Source: CAYVTD01 sp964577665
GTDB taxonomy: Bacteria > Bacteroidota > Ignavibacteria > Kapaibacteriales > UBA2268
Direction of reading: 5' to 3'
Assembly (NCBI GenBank): GCA_964577665.1
Contig: CAZOBD010000038.1
Span: 1 to 27,045, forward strand
DNA: 27,045 bases
The notes beneath the pieces were generated by a model that did not search any database, was not told the origin of the DNA, and saw only the letters and a list, made by a program, of their open reading frames with translations. Below are positions 16,923 through 24,831 of the stretch, in pieces; position 1 is the stretch's first letter; each line of letters begins with the position of its first letter. The position numbers were made by a program, and so were the translations under genes.

Positions 16923-18149
16923 TTATCCAAACATTTTAATGACATTTTTAATAGATTCAACCAAAACGTCTATCTCTTCCTTCTTATTGTACAGCGCTAC
17001 GGAAGCACGTGTTGTTGCCGGAATCGAATACCTGCGCATGACAGGCTCGCAGCAGTGGTGTCCTGTACGAACGGCAATGCCGTCCATGTCAAGGAAAGTA
17101 CCGATATCGTGGGGATGCACGTTGTCAAGAACAAAAGAAATTACGCTGGTTTTTTTACGTGCTGTACCTATCATAGTTAAACCATCAACTTCGGAAAGTT
17201 TTCCCATTCCGTAATCAATGAGTGTTTCCTCGTATGCCGATACTCTGTCAAGACCAATTTCTTCAAGATACTTAATTGCAGCGGCAAAGCCAATTGCACC
17301 AGCTATGTTTGGAGTGCCTGCTTCAAATTTGTAAGGAAGTTCATTATAGGTTGTTTTTTCAAAACTTACGGATTCTATCATGTCGCCGCCGCCGTGGTAG
17401 GGAGGCATTTTTTGTAAAATTTCTTTTTTTGCATAAAGGGCGCCTATTCCTGTGGGCCCGAAGATTTTATGCCCTGAAACCGCCAAAAAATCACAGCCTA
17501 GCTCCTGTACATTAACTTTCAAATGCTGTACGGACTGAGCGGCATCGACCAAAACGGGAATATCCCTTTCATGCGCCTTATCAATTATTTCCTTGATTGG
17601 ATTAATTGTTCCCAAGGAATTCGATACATGTACGATTGAAATTAATTTTGTCTTGTCGGAAAGGAGTTTTTCGTATTCTTCAAAAATGAACTCTCCGGCA
17701 TCGTTGATTGGCACTACTTTTAGAATTGCTCCGCGCTCTTGGCAGATGATCTGCCAAGGGACAATGTTGGAGTGATGTTCCATGTGCGATATTATCACTT
17801 CGTCGCCTTCATTAAGTTTTTCCCTGCCCCAGGCGGATGCCACAAGATTTATTGACTCGGTGGTTCCCCGCGTAAAAATAATTTCCTCGAAATGTTTTGC
17901 ACCAAGAAAATTCTGCACGGTCGTGCGTGCTTGGTCGTATTCCTGAGTTGATATCTGGGAAAGATAGTGCACTCCCCGGTGAATATTGCTGTTTGTTTCA
18001 CGGTAGTATTTCTCTAACGTATCTATAACCGCCTGCGGCTTCTGCGTAGTAGCAGCATTATCAAGATAGATCAAAGGTTTACCGTGCACTTTCCTGTGTA
18101 AAATAGGAAAATCTTTCCTGATAGAATCAATGTTATAATTTTCAATCAT
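16923..18149 (-). CDS. sufS: Cysteine desulfurase SufS
   Basis: PLP enzyme that releases sulfur from cysteine as a protein persulfide. The 408-aa length is standard for group II desulfurases. The PLP Lys is K228 (AVSGHKIFGPTG); the catalytic Cys is C366 in RTGHHCCEP, with a second Cys next to it. Substrate residues of the N-terminus (YLDNAATTQKP) and THxNxxR-type loops are present. It is followed closely by sufU. Upstream, instead of sufD, comes the restriction endonuclease gene (its stop is 35 bases from the sufS start), so the operon is interrupted here. Confidence 0.96.
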   Translation of the reverse strand: MIENYNIDSIRKDFPILHRKVHGKPLIYLDNAATTQKPQAVIDTLEKYYRETNSNIHRGVHYLSQISTQEYDQARTTVQNFLGAKHFEEIIFTRGTTESINLVASAWGREKLNEGDEVIISHMEHHSNIVPWQIICQERGAILKVVPINDAGEFIFEEYEKLLSDKTKLISIVHVSNSLGTINPIKEIIDKAHERDIPVLVDAAQSVQHLKVNVQELGCDFLAVSGHKIFGPTGIGALYAKKEILQKMPPYHGGGDMIESVSFEKTTYNELPYKFEAGTPNIAGAIGFAAAIKYLEEIGLDRVSAYEETLIDYGMGKLSEVDGLTMIGTARKKTSVISFVLDNVHPHDIGTFLDMDGIAVRTGHHCCEPVMRRYSIPATTRASVALYNKKEEIDVLVESIKNVIKMFG

Positions 18150-18184
18150 GTTAGATGTGTCAAGATTATAAATAATTTAGTTAA

Positions 18185-18967
18185 TTAATACTCAATTGTT
18201 GTTTTGTAAAGATTTGGAAATCTATTCTGTCTCAAACGAAATTTCGTGCCATGATTATGTCCAGTTCGAGCATCAAAATCTACTAGTATGTCATTGTTTT
18301 TCAAAGCATTCAAAAACTTTCTCATACTCAGATCTTTCAACATTAATATTTTTTGATAATGATAGAATTCTTTTCCTTTTTCTTTTTTTACTTCTGCTTG
18401 AACATAGAAACAATTCTTTAATTTTGTTCCAGCTTTATGAAATAAATCATCATATCCCCAATATGGCTGAGGGTCAAGCTCATCTAAACCAATTTTCTTA
18501 TTAACGGTTTTTAACCAATTAAAGTGCCTTTCATCAACATAATCTTTGTTAAAAGTTATAAGAACTTTTCTTTTTTTGCTATCAATAATAACCTTAAATC
18601 CTCTATCACTATAATTCTTACCACCTATTGTCTGTCGAAAACTCATTTCATTATCAGGATATCTTTTTCCAGCTTCTTGATGTAACCACCCATATTTTGA
18701 CAGGAATATTTTGGGAACAAATCTAAAAGCACGAGGAGAAGGTTCCATATGAAAAAGAGTAGTTAATGAACATGTATTCAATCTCTGAGACTTTAATTCC
18801 CATTCAGATGCATTTGGAAGTGGTAAATTATTCTCTTCAATTCCTAACAAATCTTCTAATGTGTTTCCAATGCCTCCAGAATTACCTAATCTTCTGTTTT
18901 CAATCCATCCGGAATCTCTTATTTTCTTTAATTTTTTAATCAAAGAAGCTTTCGAATATTTTTCCAT
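18185..18967 (-). CDS. MvaI/BcnI-family type II restriction endonuclease
   Basis: A 260-aa nuclease. The N-terminal signature GWIENRRLGNSGGIGNTLEDLLG (in part), with E38, and PNASEWELKSQR, with E57-x-K59, is that of the MvaI/BcnI family, as is the following LTTLFHMEPSPRAF. Family members cut CCWGG or CCSGG; which applies here cannot be read from the sequence. It follows the methyltransferase gene by 9 bases on the same strand. The codons are very AT-rich: 14 of 60 bases are G or C in the line at 18301, against 32 of 60 in a sampled sufD line (20701); these are single samples, not averages. The frame is intact, so the enzyme is probably active. Confidence 0.88.
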   Translation of the reverse strand: MEKYSKASLIKKLKKIRDSGWIENRRLGNSGGIGNTLEDLLGIEENNLPLPNASEWELKSQRLNTCSLTTLFHMEPSPRAFRFVPKIFLSKYGWLHQEAGKRYPDNEMSFRQTIGGKNYSDRGFKVIIDSKKRKVLITFNKDYVDERHFNWLKTVNKKIGLDELDPQPYWGYDDLFHKAGTKLKNCFYVQAEVKKEKGKEFYHYQKILMLKDLSMRKFLNALKNNDILVDFDARTGHNHGTKFRLRQNRFPNLYKTTIEY

Positions 18968-18976
18968 TTTTATAGT

Positions 18977-19873
18977 TTATATTGGTTTCCAAAAATGTAA
19001 TATGTATTCAAATGTAGTGCCCATTGTTATGTAATTGCTTGGCCATCCAAAAATACCAATTCTATTAACAATATTTCTTCTATCCCAAATAATTGTATTT
19101 CTAAACTCATATCCTCTTTTACGAAGTTCTTCAATAATAGACAAATGAATTGTAATTCTTTCATTTTCCCACCACATATCCGGTACATTAATAACACAGT
19201 GTCCTTTTGGCTTTAATAGTTGCAATAGTTCTTCGAAAATATCACCCATCTTATTTGTGTATTTCTCTAATTCATAAGTACCTAAATCTCTATCATCTTG
19301 GGAATATTGCTCAACTTTCATAAACTGATCATTTTTTCTGTCTCTTCTAGATTTATTTTTTCTTTTCCTATTTAATAAATTACTATAAGGAGGTGAAGTA
19401 AAAATCAACTTAACTGATTCGTTTTCCAAGTAGTTCTTTATTTTGCTTGCATCTTCAAGAACAGGAATCTGTTTCGATTTATTAAACATACTTGTTTCAT
19501 CAAGTCTGTTATTACATAAATCAATATATTCTTTTTTTAGGTCAAAACCAACAGCATTTCTATCCAAGTCATTAGCTGCTACAAGAGTAGTACCGCTTCC
19601 AACAAACGGATCTAAAACAAGCTCCCCTCTGTGTGAAAACAGTTCAATAACTCTTTTAGCTAAAGATATTGGAAATGTTGCCGGATGAAGTTTTTTGTCT
19701 CTTATATCTCTTTTCTCATAATAAAACTCCCAGACACCCAATTGATTTTTTAACCATTCTTTTGCTTCTAAACAATTAATATGGTTTTCTTTACATTCAC
19801 ATGTTTTGGTAGAATTAATGTCAAGTTTTGTACTTGTTAAATCTGAGACTTCTTTGTTCGAAAGATTTCGCAT
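18977..19873 (-). CDS. Type II DNA amino-methyltransferase (N4-cytosine type, SPPY)
   Basis: Protects the host from the adjacent nuclease by methylating its site. The 298-aa product has the AdoMet motif DPFVGSGTT (88-96), preceded by HPATFPISLAKRVIELF (motif X-like), and the catalytic TSPPY (159-163). The SPPY form fits N4-cytosine enzymes, matching the m4C chemistry known for MvaI and BcnI systems. The order X-I-IV, with the variable region probably after it, is unlike beta-class enzymes where motif IV comes first. An N-terminal Cys-rich stretch (CECKENHINC) is of unknown role. It starts 41 bases after the sufD stop and shares the low GC content of the nuclease gene. Confidence 0.9.
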   Translation of the reverse strand: MRNLSNKEVSDLTSTKLDINSTKTCECKENHINCLEAKEWLKNQLGVWEFYYEKRDIRDKKLHPATFPISLAKRVIELFSHRGELVLDPFVGSGTTLVAANDLDRNAVGFDLKKEYIDLCNNRLDETSMFNKSKQIPVLEDASKIKNYLENESVKLIFTSPPYSNLLNRKRKNKSRRDRKNDQFMKVEQYSQDDRDLGTYELEKYTNKMGDIFEELLQLLKPKGHCVINVPDMWWENERITIHLSIIEELRKRGYEFRNTIIWDRRNIVNRIGIFGWPSNYITMGTTFEYILHFWKPI

Positions 19874-19914
19874 AAAAACATTATTTAAATATATGCAACT
19901 AGTAATTGTATTCT

Positions 19915-21255
19915 TTATACTTCAATTTCTTCATAATTTATACCGAGCCTTGCGGCTATTATTTCTTTTATTTCCAATCTAAGTTCTTCTATCTTAATAT
20001 TTTCCAGCAGGTCATTGGCGAAAGCGAGCACAAGCATTGATTTAGCGTCTTTTCGCGATATTCCCCTGGACTGCAGATAAAACATTGCAGATTCGTCCAA
20101 TGCTCCTGAGGTGGCTCCGTGACTGCATTTTACGTCGTCGGCAAAAATCTCAAGCTGGGGCTTGGTATGGATTTTTACATCGGGAGTAAGCAGAACGTTT
20201 TTGTTCGATTGAAAAGCGTTTGTCTTTTGAGCGTCGGGTCTGACCAAAATTTTACCGCTGAAAACGCTGCTTGCTTTGCCGTCAAGTATGCCTTTGTAAA
20301 ATTCGCTGCTGTGCGAATTAGGAAGAGCATGATCGACAATAGTGTGATTATCTGCAAAGTCATTGTTTTCAAGATAGTATAATCCGTAATAATTTGCCTC
20401 GCAGTGTTGTCCGTCGAGCTTAGTATTTAGATTATTCCTTACAAAAGGTCCTTTCAGATTCACTTTATAGTCATGGAAAACAGAACGTTCCTTCTGGACG
20501 AAGTCCGTTGAATGGATATAATAAGATTTTTCGTCGTCGTGTATGCTGTAAAGCTCAAGATTTGCATTTTCATTTACTATGCCTTCGGTAACCATATTTA
20601 CAAAAGCGTCGTTTTCTCCGACGGTGATGTATCTGAATACTATTTTTGCAATGGAATTTTCTCCGGCGATTATCAGATTTCTCGGCTGTACGAGTGGCTG
20701 CTTATCGCTGCCGCCGCTTATGAAAAGAACCTGTACCGGTTCTTCTTCGGCAATTCCGGCAGGTATATAAATGAAGGCGCCGTCGAGCGCAAGGCTTGTG
20801 TTCAAGGCAGCAAAAGCTTCATTTTCGCTGTCGGTTATTGTGCCGAAATTTTCTACTGCAGGCTCGAAATTCTGCGAAAGAAGAGTTTCCATGCTGCCCG
20901 TTATTATACTGCCTTTATCGTGATTAACTTTGGAAAGCTCTTTTGAGAAAAAGCCGTCAACAAAGACCAGTCTGTATTTATTTTTTCCCTTCAAGAAATA
21001 TTTTTCAAAATCTTCCGATTTCAAACCGCTGTCATCTGCTTCTGATACAGGCAGAAATTCATTCCTGTTTAGAAAGGCGATATTCGTAAACCGCCACTGC
21101 TCGTGTTTTCTTGTCGGGAAGCCCAGCTCGGCAAACTTTTCGTGGGCTTCCTGTCTTTTTTTGAAAAGTTCGCTGCTGCGCGAGCCGTTCAGCTTAGCTT
21201 TCAGTTTATCAAATTCCTGAAGATAAATATTCTTTAAATCTATTTTCTTACTCAT
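19915..21255 (-). CDS. sufD: Fe-S assembly scaffold subunit SufD
   Basis: Partner of SufB and SufC in the scaffold that builds iron-sulfur clusters. The 446-aa product has the N-terminal helical region with FPTRKHEQWRFTN and the C-terminal beta-helix signature with CSHGATSGALDESAMFYLQSRG, where the conserved His of SHG is retained. It starts 15 bases after sufC. Downstream, the usual neighbour sufS is displaced by the R-M pair. Confidence 0.95.
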   Translation of the reverse strand: MSKKIDLKNIYLQEFDKLKAKLNGSRSSELFKKRQEAHEKFAELGFPTRKHEQWRFTNIAFLNRNEFLPVSEADDSGLKSEDFEKYFLKGKNKYRLVFVDGFFSKELSKVNHDKGSIITGSMETLLSQNFEPAVENFGTITDSENEAFAALNTSLALDGAFIYIPAGIAEEEPVQVLFISGGSDKQPLVQPRNLIIAGENSIAKIVFRYITVGENDAFVNMVTEGIVNENANLELYSIHDDEKSYYIHSTDFVQKERSVFHDYKVNLKGPFVRNNLNTKLDGQHCEANYYGLYYLENNDFADNHTIVDHALPNSHSSEFYKGILDGKASSVFSGKILVRPDAQKTNAFQSNKNVLLTPDVKIHTKPQLEIFADDVKCSHGATSGALDESAMFYLQSRGISRKDAKSMLVLAFANDLLENIKIEELRLEIKEIIAARLGINYEEIEV

Positions 21256-21270
21256 GTTTTCCCCGATTTT

Positions 21271-22032
21271 TTATTCTCCATAAAGCTCTTTTTTTACCCA
21301 GTCATAGCCTTTTTCTTCGAGTTCAAGTGCAAGGTCTTTGCCGCCTGATTTTACAATCTGTCCGTCATAAAGAATATGTACCACATCGGGTATAACGTAA
21401 TCTAAAAGCCTTTGGTAATGTGTGATTACTATAAAAGCATTATCTTTTCTTCTCAATTTATTTACCCCGTTGGAAACTACTTTCAAAGCGTCGATGTCAA
21501 GCCCTGAGTCAGTTTCGTCGAGTATTCCGAGTTTCGGGTCCATCATAGCCATCTGGAAAATCTCGTTGCGCTTTTTCTCACCACCGGAAAAGCCCTCATT
21601 GACAGAGCGGCTGAAAAAGCTTTTATCCATTTCTACCAAAGCGGCTTTTTCGCGCATTGCCTGTAAAAATTCCATTGCATCCAGTGGGTCTTCGCCGCGG
21701 TGCTTGCGTATTTCGTTAACAGCCGTCTTCATAAAATTGGCAGTAGAAACGCCCGGTATTTCAACCGGATATTGAAAAGCAAGAAAAACACCTTCGCGGG
21801 CGCGCTCCTCAGGTTGCATGTCAAAAATATTTTTACCCTCATAGAGTACTTCACCGGAGGTAACTTCAAAGCCCTCCTTGCCGGTTATGACAGAGGCGAG
21901 AGTGCTTTTACCGGTGCCGTTTGGTCCCATAATCGCATGGGTTTCGCCGGCATTAACAGTTAAGTTAAAGCCCTTTAGAATTTCTTTTCCTTCAACACTA
22001 ACTCTTAGATCTTTTATTTTCAATAAAGCCAT
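21271..22032 (-). CDS. sufC: SufBCD-complex ATPase SufC
   Basis: ABC-type ATPase that drives opening of the SufB-SufD interface. The 253-aa product has Walker A GPNGTGKS (36-43), signature FSGGEKKR (148-155), Walker B LGILDETDSGLD (168-179) and the switch His (H205, VITHYQRLL). All elements are intact. It lies 15 bases before sufD, but 761 bases of repeat-filled sequence separate it from sufB, so sufC may need its own promoter or depend on read-through. Confidence 0.97.
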   Translation of the reverse strand: MALLKIKDLRVSVEGKEILKGFNLTVNAGETHAIMGPNGTGKSTLASVITGKEGFEVTSGEVLYEGKNIFDMQPEERAREGVFLAFQYPVEIPGVSTANFMKTAVNEIRKHRGEDPLDAMEFLQAMREKAALVEMDKSFFSRSVNEGFSGGEKKRNEIFQMAMMDPKLGILDETDSGLDIDALKVVSNGVNKLRRKDNAFIVITHYQRLLDYVIPDVVHILYDGQIVKSGGKDLALELEEKGYDWVKKELYGE

Positions 22033-22220
22033 AAATTTTTAACTCCGTTTTTGAATTATATATTTTAATTTTATTATTTTGCGCTAAAATGTAATTTATC
22101 TATTTATTTTTTAAGTTCCATATTCATCCAAATTGTCCTTTTCAAATAAATATGCCCTTATGTGATTATCCAAATCATTGCCGTTTCTTCTGTTTATTTT
22201 TCATTTCCGCTTCAGTTCAA

Positions 22221-22253
22221 ATTCATCCGATGTCTGGCAGACATCGGATGAAT
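22221..22253. repeat. Perfect 15-bp hairpin with GGC loop
   Basis: Arms 22221-22235 and 22239-22253 are exact reverse complements around GGC (22236-22238). Same stem length, loop and central TCTGGCAGA as the hairpin at 265-297, but the outer stem bases differ in a compensated way. It shares the ATTCATCCGA outer stem with the palindrome at 15366-15398. Confidence 0.85.
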
Positions 22254-22268
22254 GAAATTGTCCTTTTG

Positions 22269-22352
22269 ATCCCTCCCCAACCCTCCCTTACAGGTAAGGG
22301 AGGGAGTAATTCTTTTTATTCCCCCTTATTTATAAGGGGGATAGGGGGATCT
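22269..22352 (-). repeat. Double palindromic repeat, copy 2
   Basis: Inverted copy of 16230-16315: CCCTCCCTTAC/GTAAGGGAGGG hairpin followed by CCCCCTTATT/TATAAGGGGG. Both halves and the connecting spacer are conserved, so the two hairpins form one unit. Confidence 0.85.
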
Positions 22353-22407
22353 TAATTCTTGAGATTCCGACATTCCGCTTCGCTCCAGCCGGAATGAAAT
22401 TTTTTAT

Positions 22408-22567
22408 GCAACTCATTCCCAAACTCCGATTTGGTAATGTTCTTTTCTTTCAAAACTCTGTTTTGCATTAACTCTCAAATAATCATCCCCGTGTTTGATT
22501 TTCCCATAATAATGGGTGTTTCATCTGTTTATTTTAAGCCCCACCCTAACCCTCTCCAAAGGGAGGG
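22408..22567 (-). repeat. About 160-bp composite repeat, copy B
   Basis: Its reverse complement matches 366-528, including the CCCTCCC end, GGTTAGGGTGGGGC, the ATTTGAGAGTTAATGCAAAA segment and the terminal hairpin unit. The middle section differs, and one base of the hairpin arm has changed. Confidence 0.85.
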
Positions 22568-22580
22568 AATTCATTGATTT

Positions 22581-22632
22581 ATCTCCCTCCTGTTTTTAAT
22601 GTATTTAAATAGGAGGGCCGGGGTGGGGTCTC
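22581..22632. repeat. GGAGGG-type palindrome
   Basis: CTCCCTCCT and AGGAGGGCCGGGGTGGGG flank an AT-rich middle that includes TTTAAATA. It is related to the second half of the double palindromic repeat. Confidence 0.6.
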
Positions 22633-22689
22633 TTCCGGTTTTAAATTTACATTACTTTTTTTTCTCTACTACTTGGCAAATCTACCAAA

Positions 22690-22737
22690 AATAATCATCC
22701 CCTTGTGTGATTTTCCCAAATCATGGGTGTTTCATCT
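22690..22737 (-). repeat. Partial copy of the composite repeat middle
   Basis: AATAATCATCCCC, GATTTTCCCA and ATGGGTGTTTCATC are shared with copy B at about 22478-22525. It is the third recognisable copy of this middle section in the gap, beside the decayed one at about 22146-22200. Confidence 0.7.
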
Positions 22738-22793
22738 TGATAATTTGTTTATATTTTCAAAAAACTAGATTATTATAACTTAATTATTATAAC

Positions 22794-24245
22794 TTACCCT
22801 ACGCTTCCTTCCAGCGTAACCGAAAGGAGCTTCTGAGCTTCTACTGCAAACTCCATGGGAAGTTGATTTAGCACTTCTTTGGCATAGCCGTTTACGATGA
22901 GCGCCACTGCGTCTTCTGTCGAAATGCCCCTCTGATTGCAGTAAAAGAGGATATCCTCGGCAATTTTTGAAGTTGTAGCTTCATGCTCTACGTTTGCTGT
23001 AGGATTCTGTACGTCTATATAAGGAAACGTATGCGCTCCGCATTTATCTCCGATAAGCAGTGAGTCGCACTGTGAATAATTTTTTGCATTTTCGGCTTTT
23101 TTATTAATCTGCACAAGACCGCGGTAACTGTTCTGGCTCTTTCCGATGGAGATACCCTTTGAAACAACGCGGCTCTTGGTGTTTTTCCCGAGATGAATCA
23201 TCTTAGTACCGGTATCTGCCTGCTGAAAATTATTAGTAACGGCAACGGAGTAAAATTCGCCGATTGAGTTGTCGCCTTTAAGGATATTTCCGGGATATTT
23301 CCAGGTAATAGCCGAGCCTGTTTCCACCTGTGTCCATGAAATTTTTGAGTTGTTGCCTTCGCATAGTCCGCGCTTTGTAACAAAATTATATATTCCGCCC
23401 TTTCCTGTATCGTCTCCGGGATACCAGTTTTGAACGGTGGAGTATTTTATTTGTGCATTTTTATGCGCAATGAGTTCTACTACGGCTGCGTGGAGCTGGT
23501 TTTCGTCGCGCATCGGTGCCGTGCATCCTTCCAGATAGCTGACATAACTGTCTTCGTCGGCAATTACAAGCGTCCTTTCGAATTGTCCGGTCTGCATTGC
23601 ATTTATCCGAAAATAAGTTGAAAGTTCCATCGGGCTGCGGACTCCTTTAGGGATATAGCAAAAAGAACCGTCGCTGAAAACTGCCGAGTTCAGCGTTGCG
23701 AAAAAGTTATCGGTATAAGGCACGACGGTTCCGAGATATTTTTCTACCAGCTCCGAATGATTTCTTACAGCCTCGCTCATGGAGCAGAAAATAATACCTA
23801 ATTCATGCAGCTTTTCCTTAAAAGTAGTAGCAACGGAAACGCTGTCCATAACCGCGTCAACTGCCACTCCGGATAATTTTTCCTGTTCGCTGAGAGGTAT
23901 TCCGAGTTTTTCAAAAGTATCGCGGATTTCAGGATCTACTTCCTCCATACTCTTAGGCCCGTCTTTTTTCGATTTCGGCGCTGCGTAATAATAAGCATTC
24001 TGATAATCAATCTTTGGATACTTCAAATTTGCCCAGCGTGGTTCTTTCATCTTTTTCCAATATTCAAAAGCTTTGAGCCGCCATTTCAGCATGAATTCCG
24101 GTTCTTTTTTCTTTTCAGAAATAAAGCGAACAACATCTTCATTCAATCCTTTGGCAGCAAACTCCTGCTCAATGTTGGTCGTCCAGCCGTATTTGTATTC
24201 CTGTTTCGACAGTTTATCGAGTATCTGGTCATTGTTCTCAGGCAT
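22794..24245 (-). CDS. sufB: Fe-S assembly scaffold subunit SufB
   Basis: Core scaffold on which the cluster is assembled. With the ATG at 24245 (MPENNDQILDKLS) it is 483 aa. Conserved segments include SVATTFKEKL, IPKGVRSPMELSTYFRIN, EGCTAPM, NFVTKRGLCEGNNSKISWTQVETG, SQCDSLLIGDKCGAHTFPYIDVQNP and HEATTSKI, whose Cys and Glu are the proposed sulfur-accepting and cluster residues. An ATG at 24281 would add 12 residues but overlap the rrf2 gene by 44 bases; the 24245 start overlaps it by only 8, so it is preferred. The first structural gene of the suf locus, translationally linked to its regulator. Confidence 0.96.
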   Translation of the reverse strand: MPENNDQILDKLSKQEYKYGWTTNIEQEFAAKGLNEDVVRFISEKKKEPEFMLKWRLKAFEYWKKMKEPRWANLKYPKIDYQNAYYYAAPKSKKDGPKSMEEVDPEIRDTFEKLGIPLSEQEKLSGVAVDAVMDSVSVATTFKEKLHELGIIFCSMSEAVRNHSELVEKYLGTVVPYTDNFFATLNSAVFSDGSFCYIPKGVRSPMELSTYFRINAMQTGQFERTLVIADEDSYVSYLEGCTAPMRDENQLHAAVVELIAHKNAQIKYSTVQNWYPGDDTGKGGIYNFVTKRGLCEGNNSKISWTQVETGSAITWKYPGNILKGDNSIGEFYSVAVTNNFQQADTGTKMIHLGKNTKSRVVSKGISIGKSQNSYRGLVQINKKAENAKNYSQCDSLLIGDKCGAHTFPYIDVQNPTANVEHEATTSKIAEDILFYCNQRGISTEDAVALIVNGYAKEVLNQLPMEFAVEAQKLLSVTLEGSVG

Positions 24246-24669
24246 ATTCAACACTTTTTTTATGTAACATATTCTTTGCAAGTTCCGCGAGGGTCATAGA
24301 GCCGAAAACGCTGTCAATTTCTTTCTGGAGCTGTTCCATAGGCTTGCGGATTGTGCATTCGTCATAGCGTGTGCATACCTCTTCGTCTTCAAAACAGTCC
24401 ACAAGCGCTGCTTTCCCCTCAATTATGTCAATAATATCCGCTACTGTAGCTTCCTCGGGACGGCAGTTTAATTCGTAACCGCCTTTTACGCCTTTTTGAG
24501 AGCGGATTAAGCCGCCTAGCTTAAGATTCTGCATTATTTTTGAGATAAACTCAAAGGAAAGACCGAAATTTTCGGAAATTTCCTTTGCAGAAACAATCTT
24601 TGCCGGATTTACAGCCATGTACTGCATTGCCAGAATGGCGTATTTCGTTTTTTTTGAAAGCTTTAGCAT
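24238..24669 (-). CDS. Rrf2-family iron-sulfur-type transcriptional regulator
   Basis: A 143-aa DNA-binding regulator. The N-terminal winged helix-turn-helix (KTKYAILAMQYMAV, then KGVKGGYELN wing) is typical of Rrf2 proteins. Three Cys, C92, C99 and C105 (x6 and x5 spacing), sit where IscR has its cluster ligands, so it probably binds an iron-sulfur cluster and senses cluster supply. It heads the suf locus and overlaps sufB by 8 bases, which supports autoregulation of the operon. It is IscR- or SufR-like in role; the exact orthology is not settled, so no symbol is given. Confidence 0.9.
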   Translation of the reverse strand: MLKLSKKTKYAILAMQYMAVNPAKIVSAKEISENFGLSFEFISKIMQNLKLGGLIRSQKGVKGGYELNCRPEEATVADIIDIIEGKAALVDCFEDEEVCTRYDECTIRKPMEQLQKEIDSVFGSMTLAELAKNMLHKKSVEYA

Positions 24670-24758
24670 TATTCTATTATTTATTTCAAATCCTTAGAAA
24701 GTTGACGAAATCAAATGCGGACTATTGTAATCCTATTTTAAAATTTTTCATCACATTT

Positions 24759-24766
24759 TTATATTT
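24759..24766 (+). promoter_or_regulatory. Candidate -7 box TATATTTG
   Basis: Exact match to the Bacteroidota-type TAnnTTTG box in the 162-base region between the divergent rrf2 and DUF3127 starts. A matching TTG -33 element at the usual 19-21-base spacing was not found, so this is only a candidate. The same region must also hold the suf promoter on the other strand. Confidence 0.35.
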
Positions 24767-24831
24767 GTAGTGAAACGCATATCTTGTTTTTTTTAATTTT
24801 ACAAATGTCTAACAAAAATATTTATGTTATA

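Larger units (their letters stand above)
22033..22793. other. Repeat cluster splitting sufB from sufC
   Basis: 761 bases with no credible gene; one short plus-strand frame (22152-22355) is made of repeat sequence. From left to right it holds a decayed copy of the composite repeat's middle (about 22146-22200), a 15-bp hairpin, the double palindromic repeat, a small REP-like hairpin (22371-22396), composite repeat copy B, another GGAGGG palindrome (22581-22632) and a partial composite copy (22690-22737). Several of these could attenuate transcription running from sufB into sufC. Confidence 0.85.

Noticed and set aside
18185..19873. A broader phage-defence island
   Set aside because: Only the two R-M genes are present; suf genes flank both sides and no other defence family was seen.
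22152..22355. 67-aa plus-strand frame between sufC and sufB
   Set aside because: Made of several repeat elements and ends within one; no domain.
366..22567. A 22-kb composite transposon bounded by the inverted 160-bp repeats
   Set aside because: The interval holds core housekeeping genes (atpDC, guaB, suf) and no transposase or integrase; the repeats look like dispersed intergenic elements.
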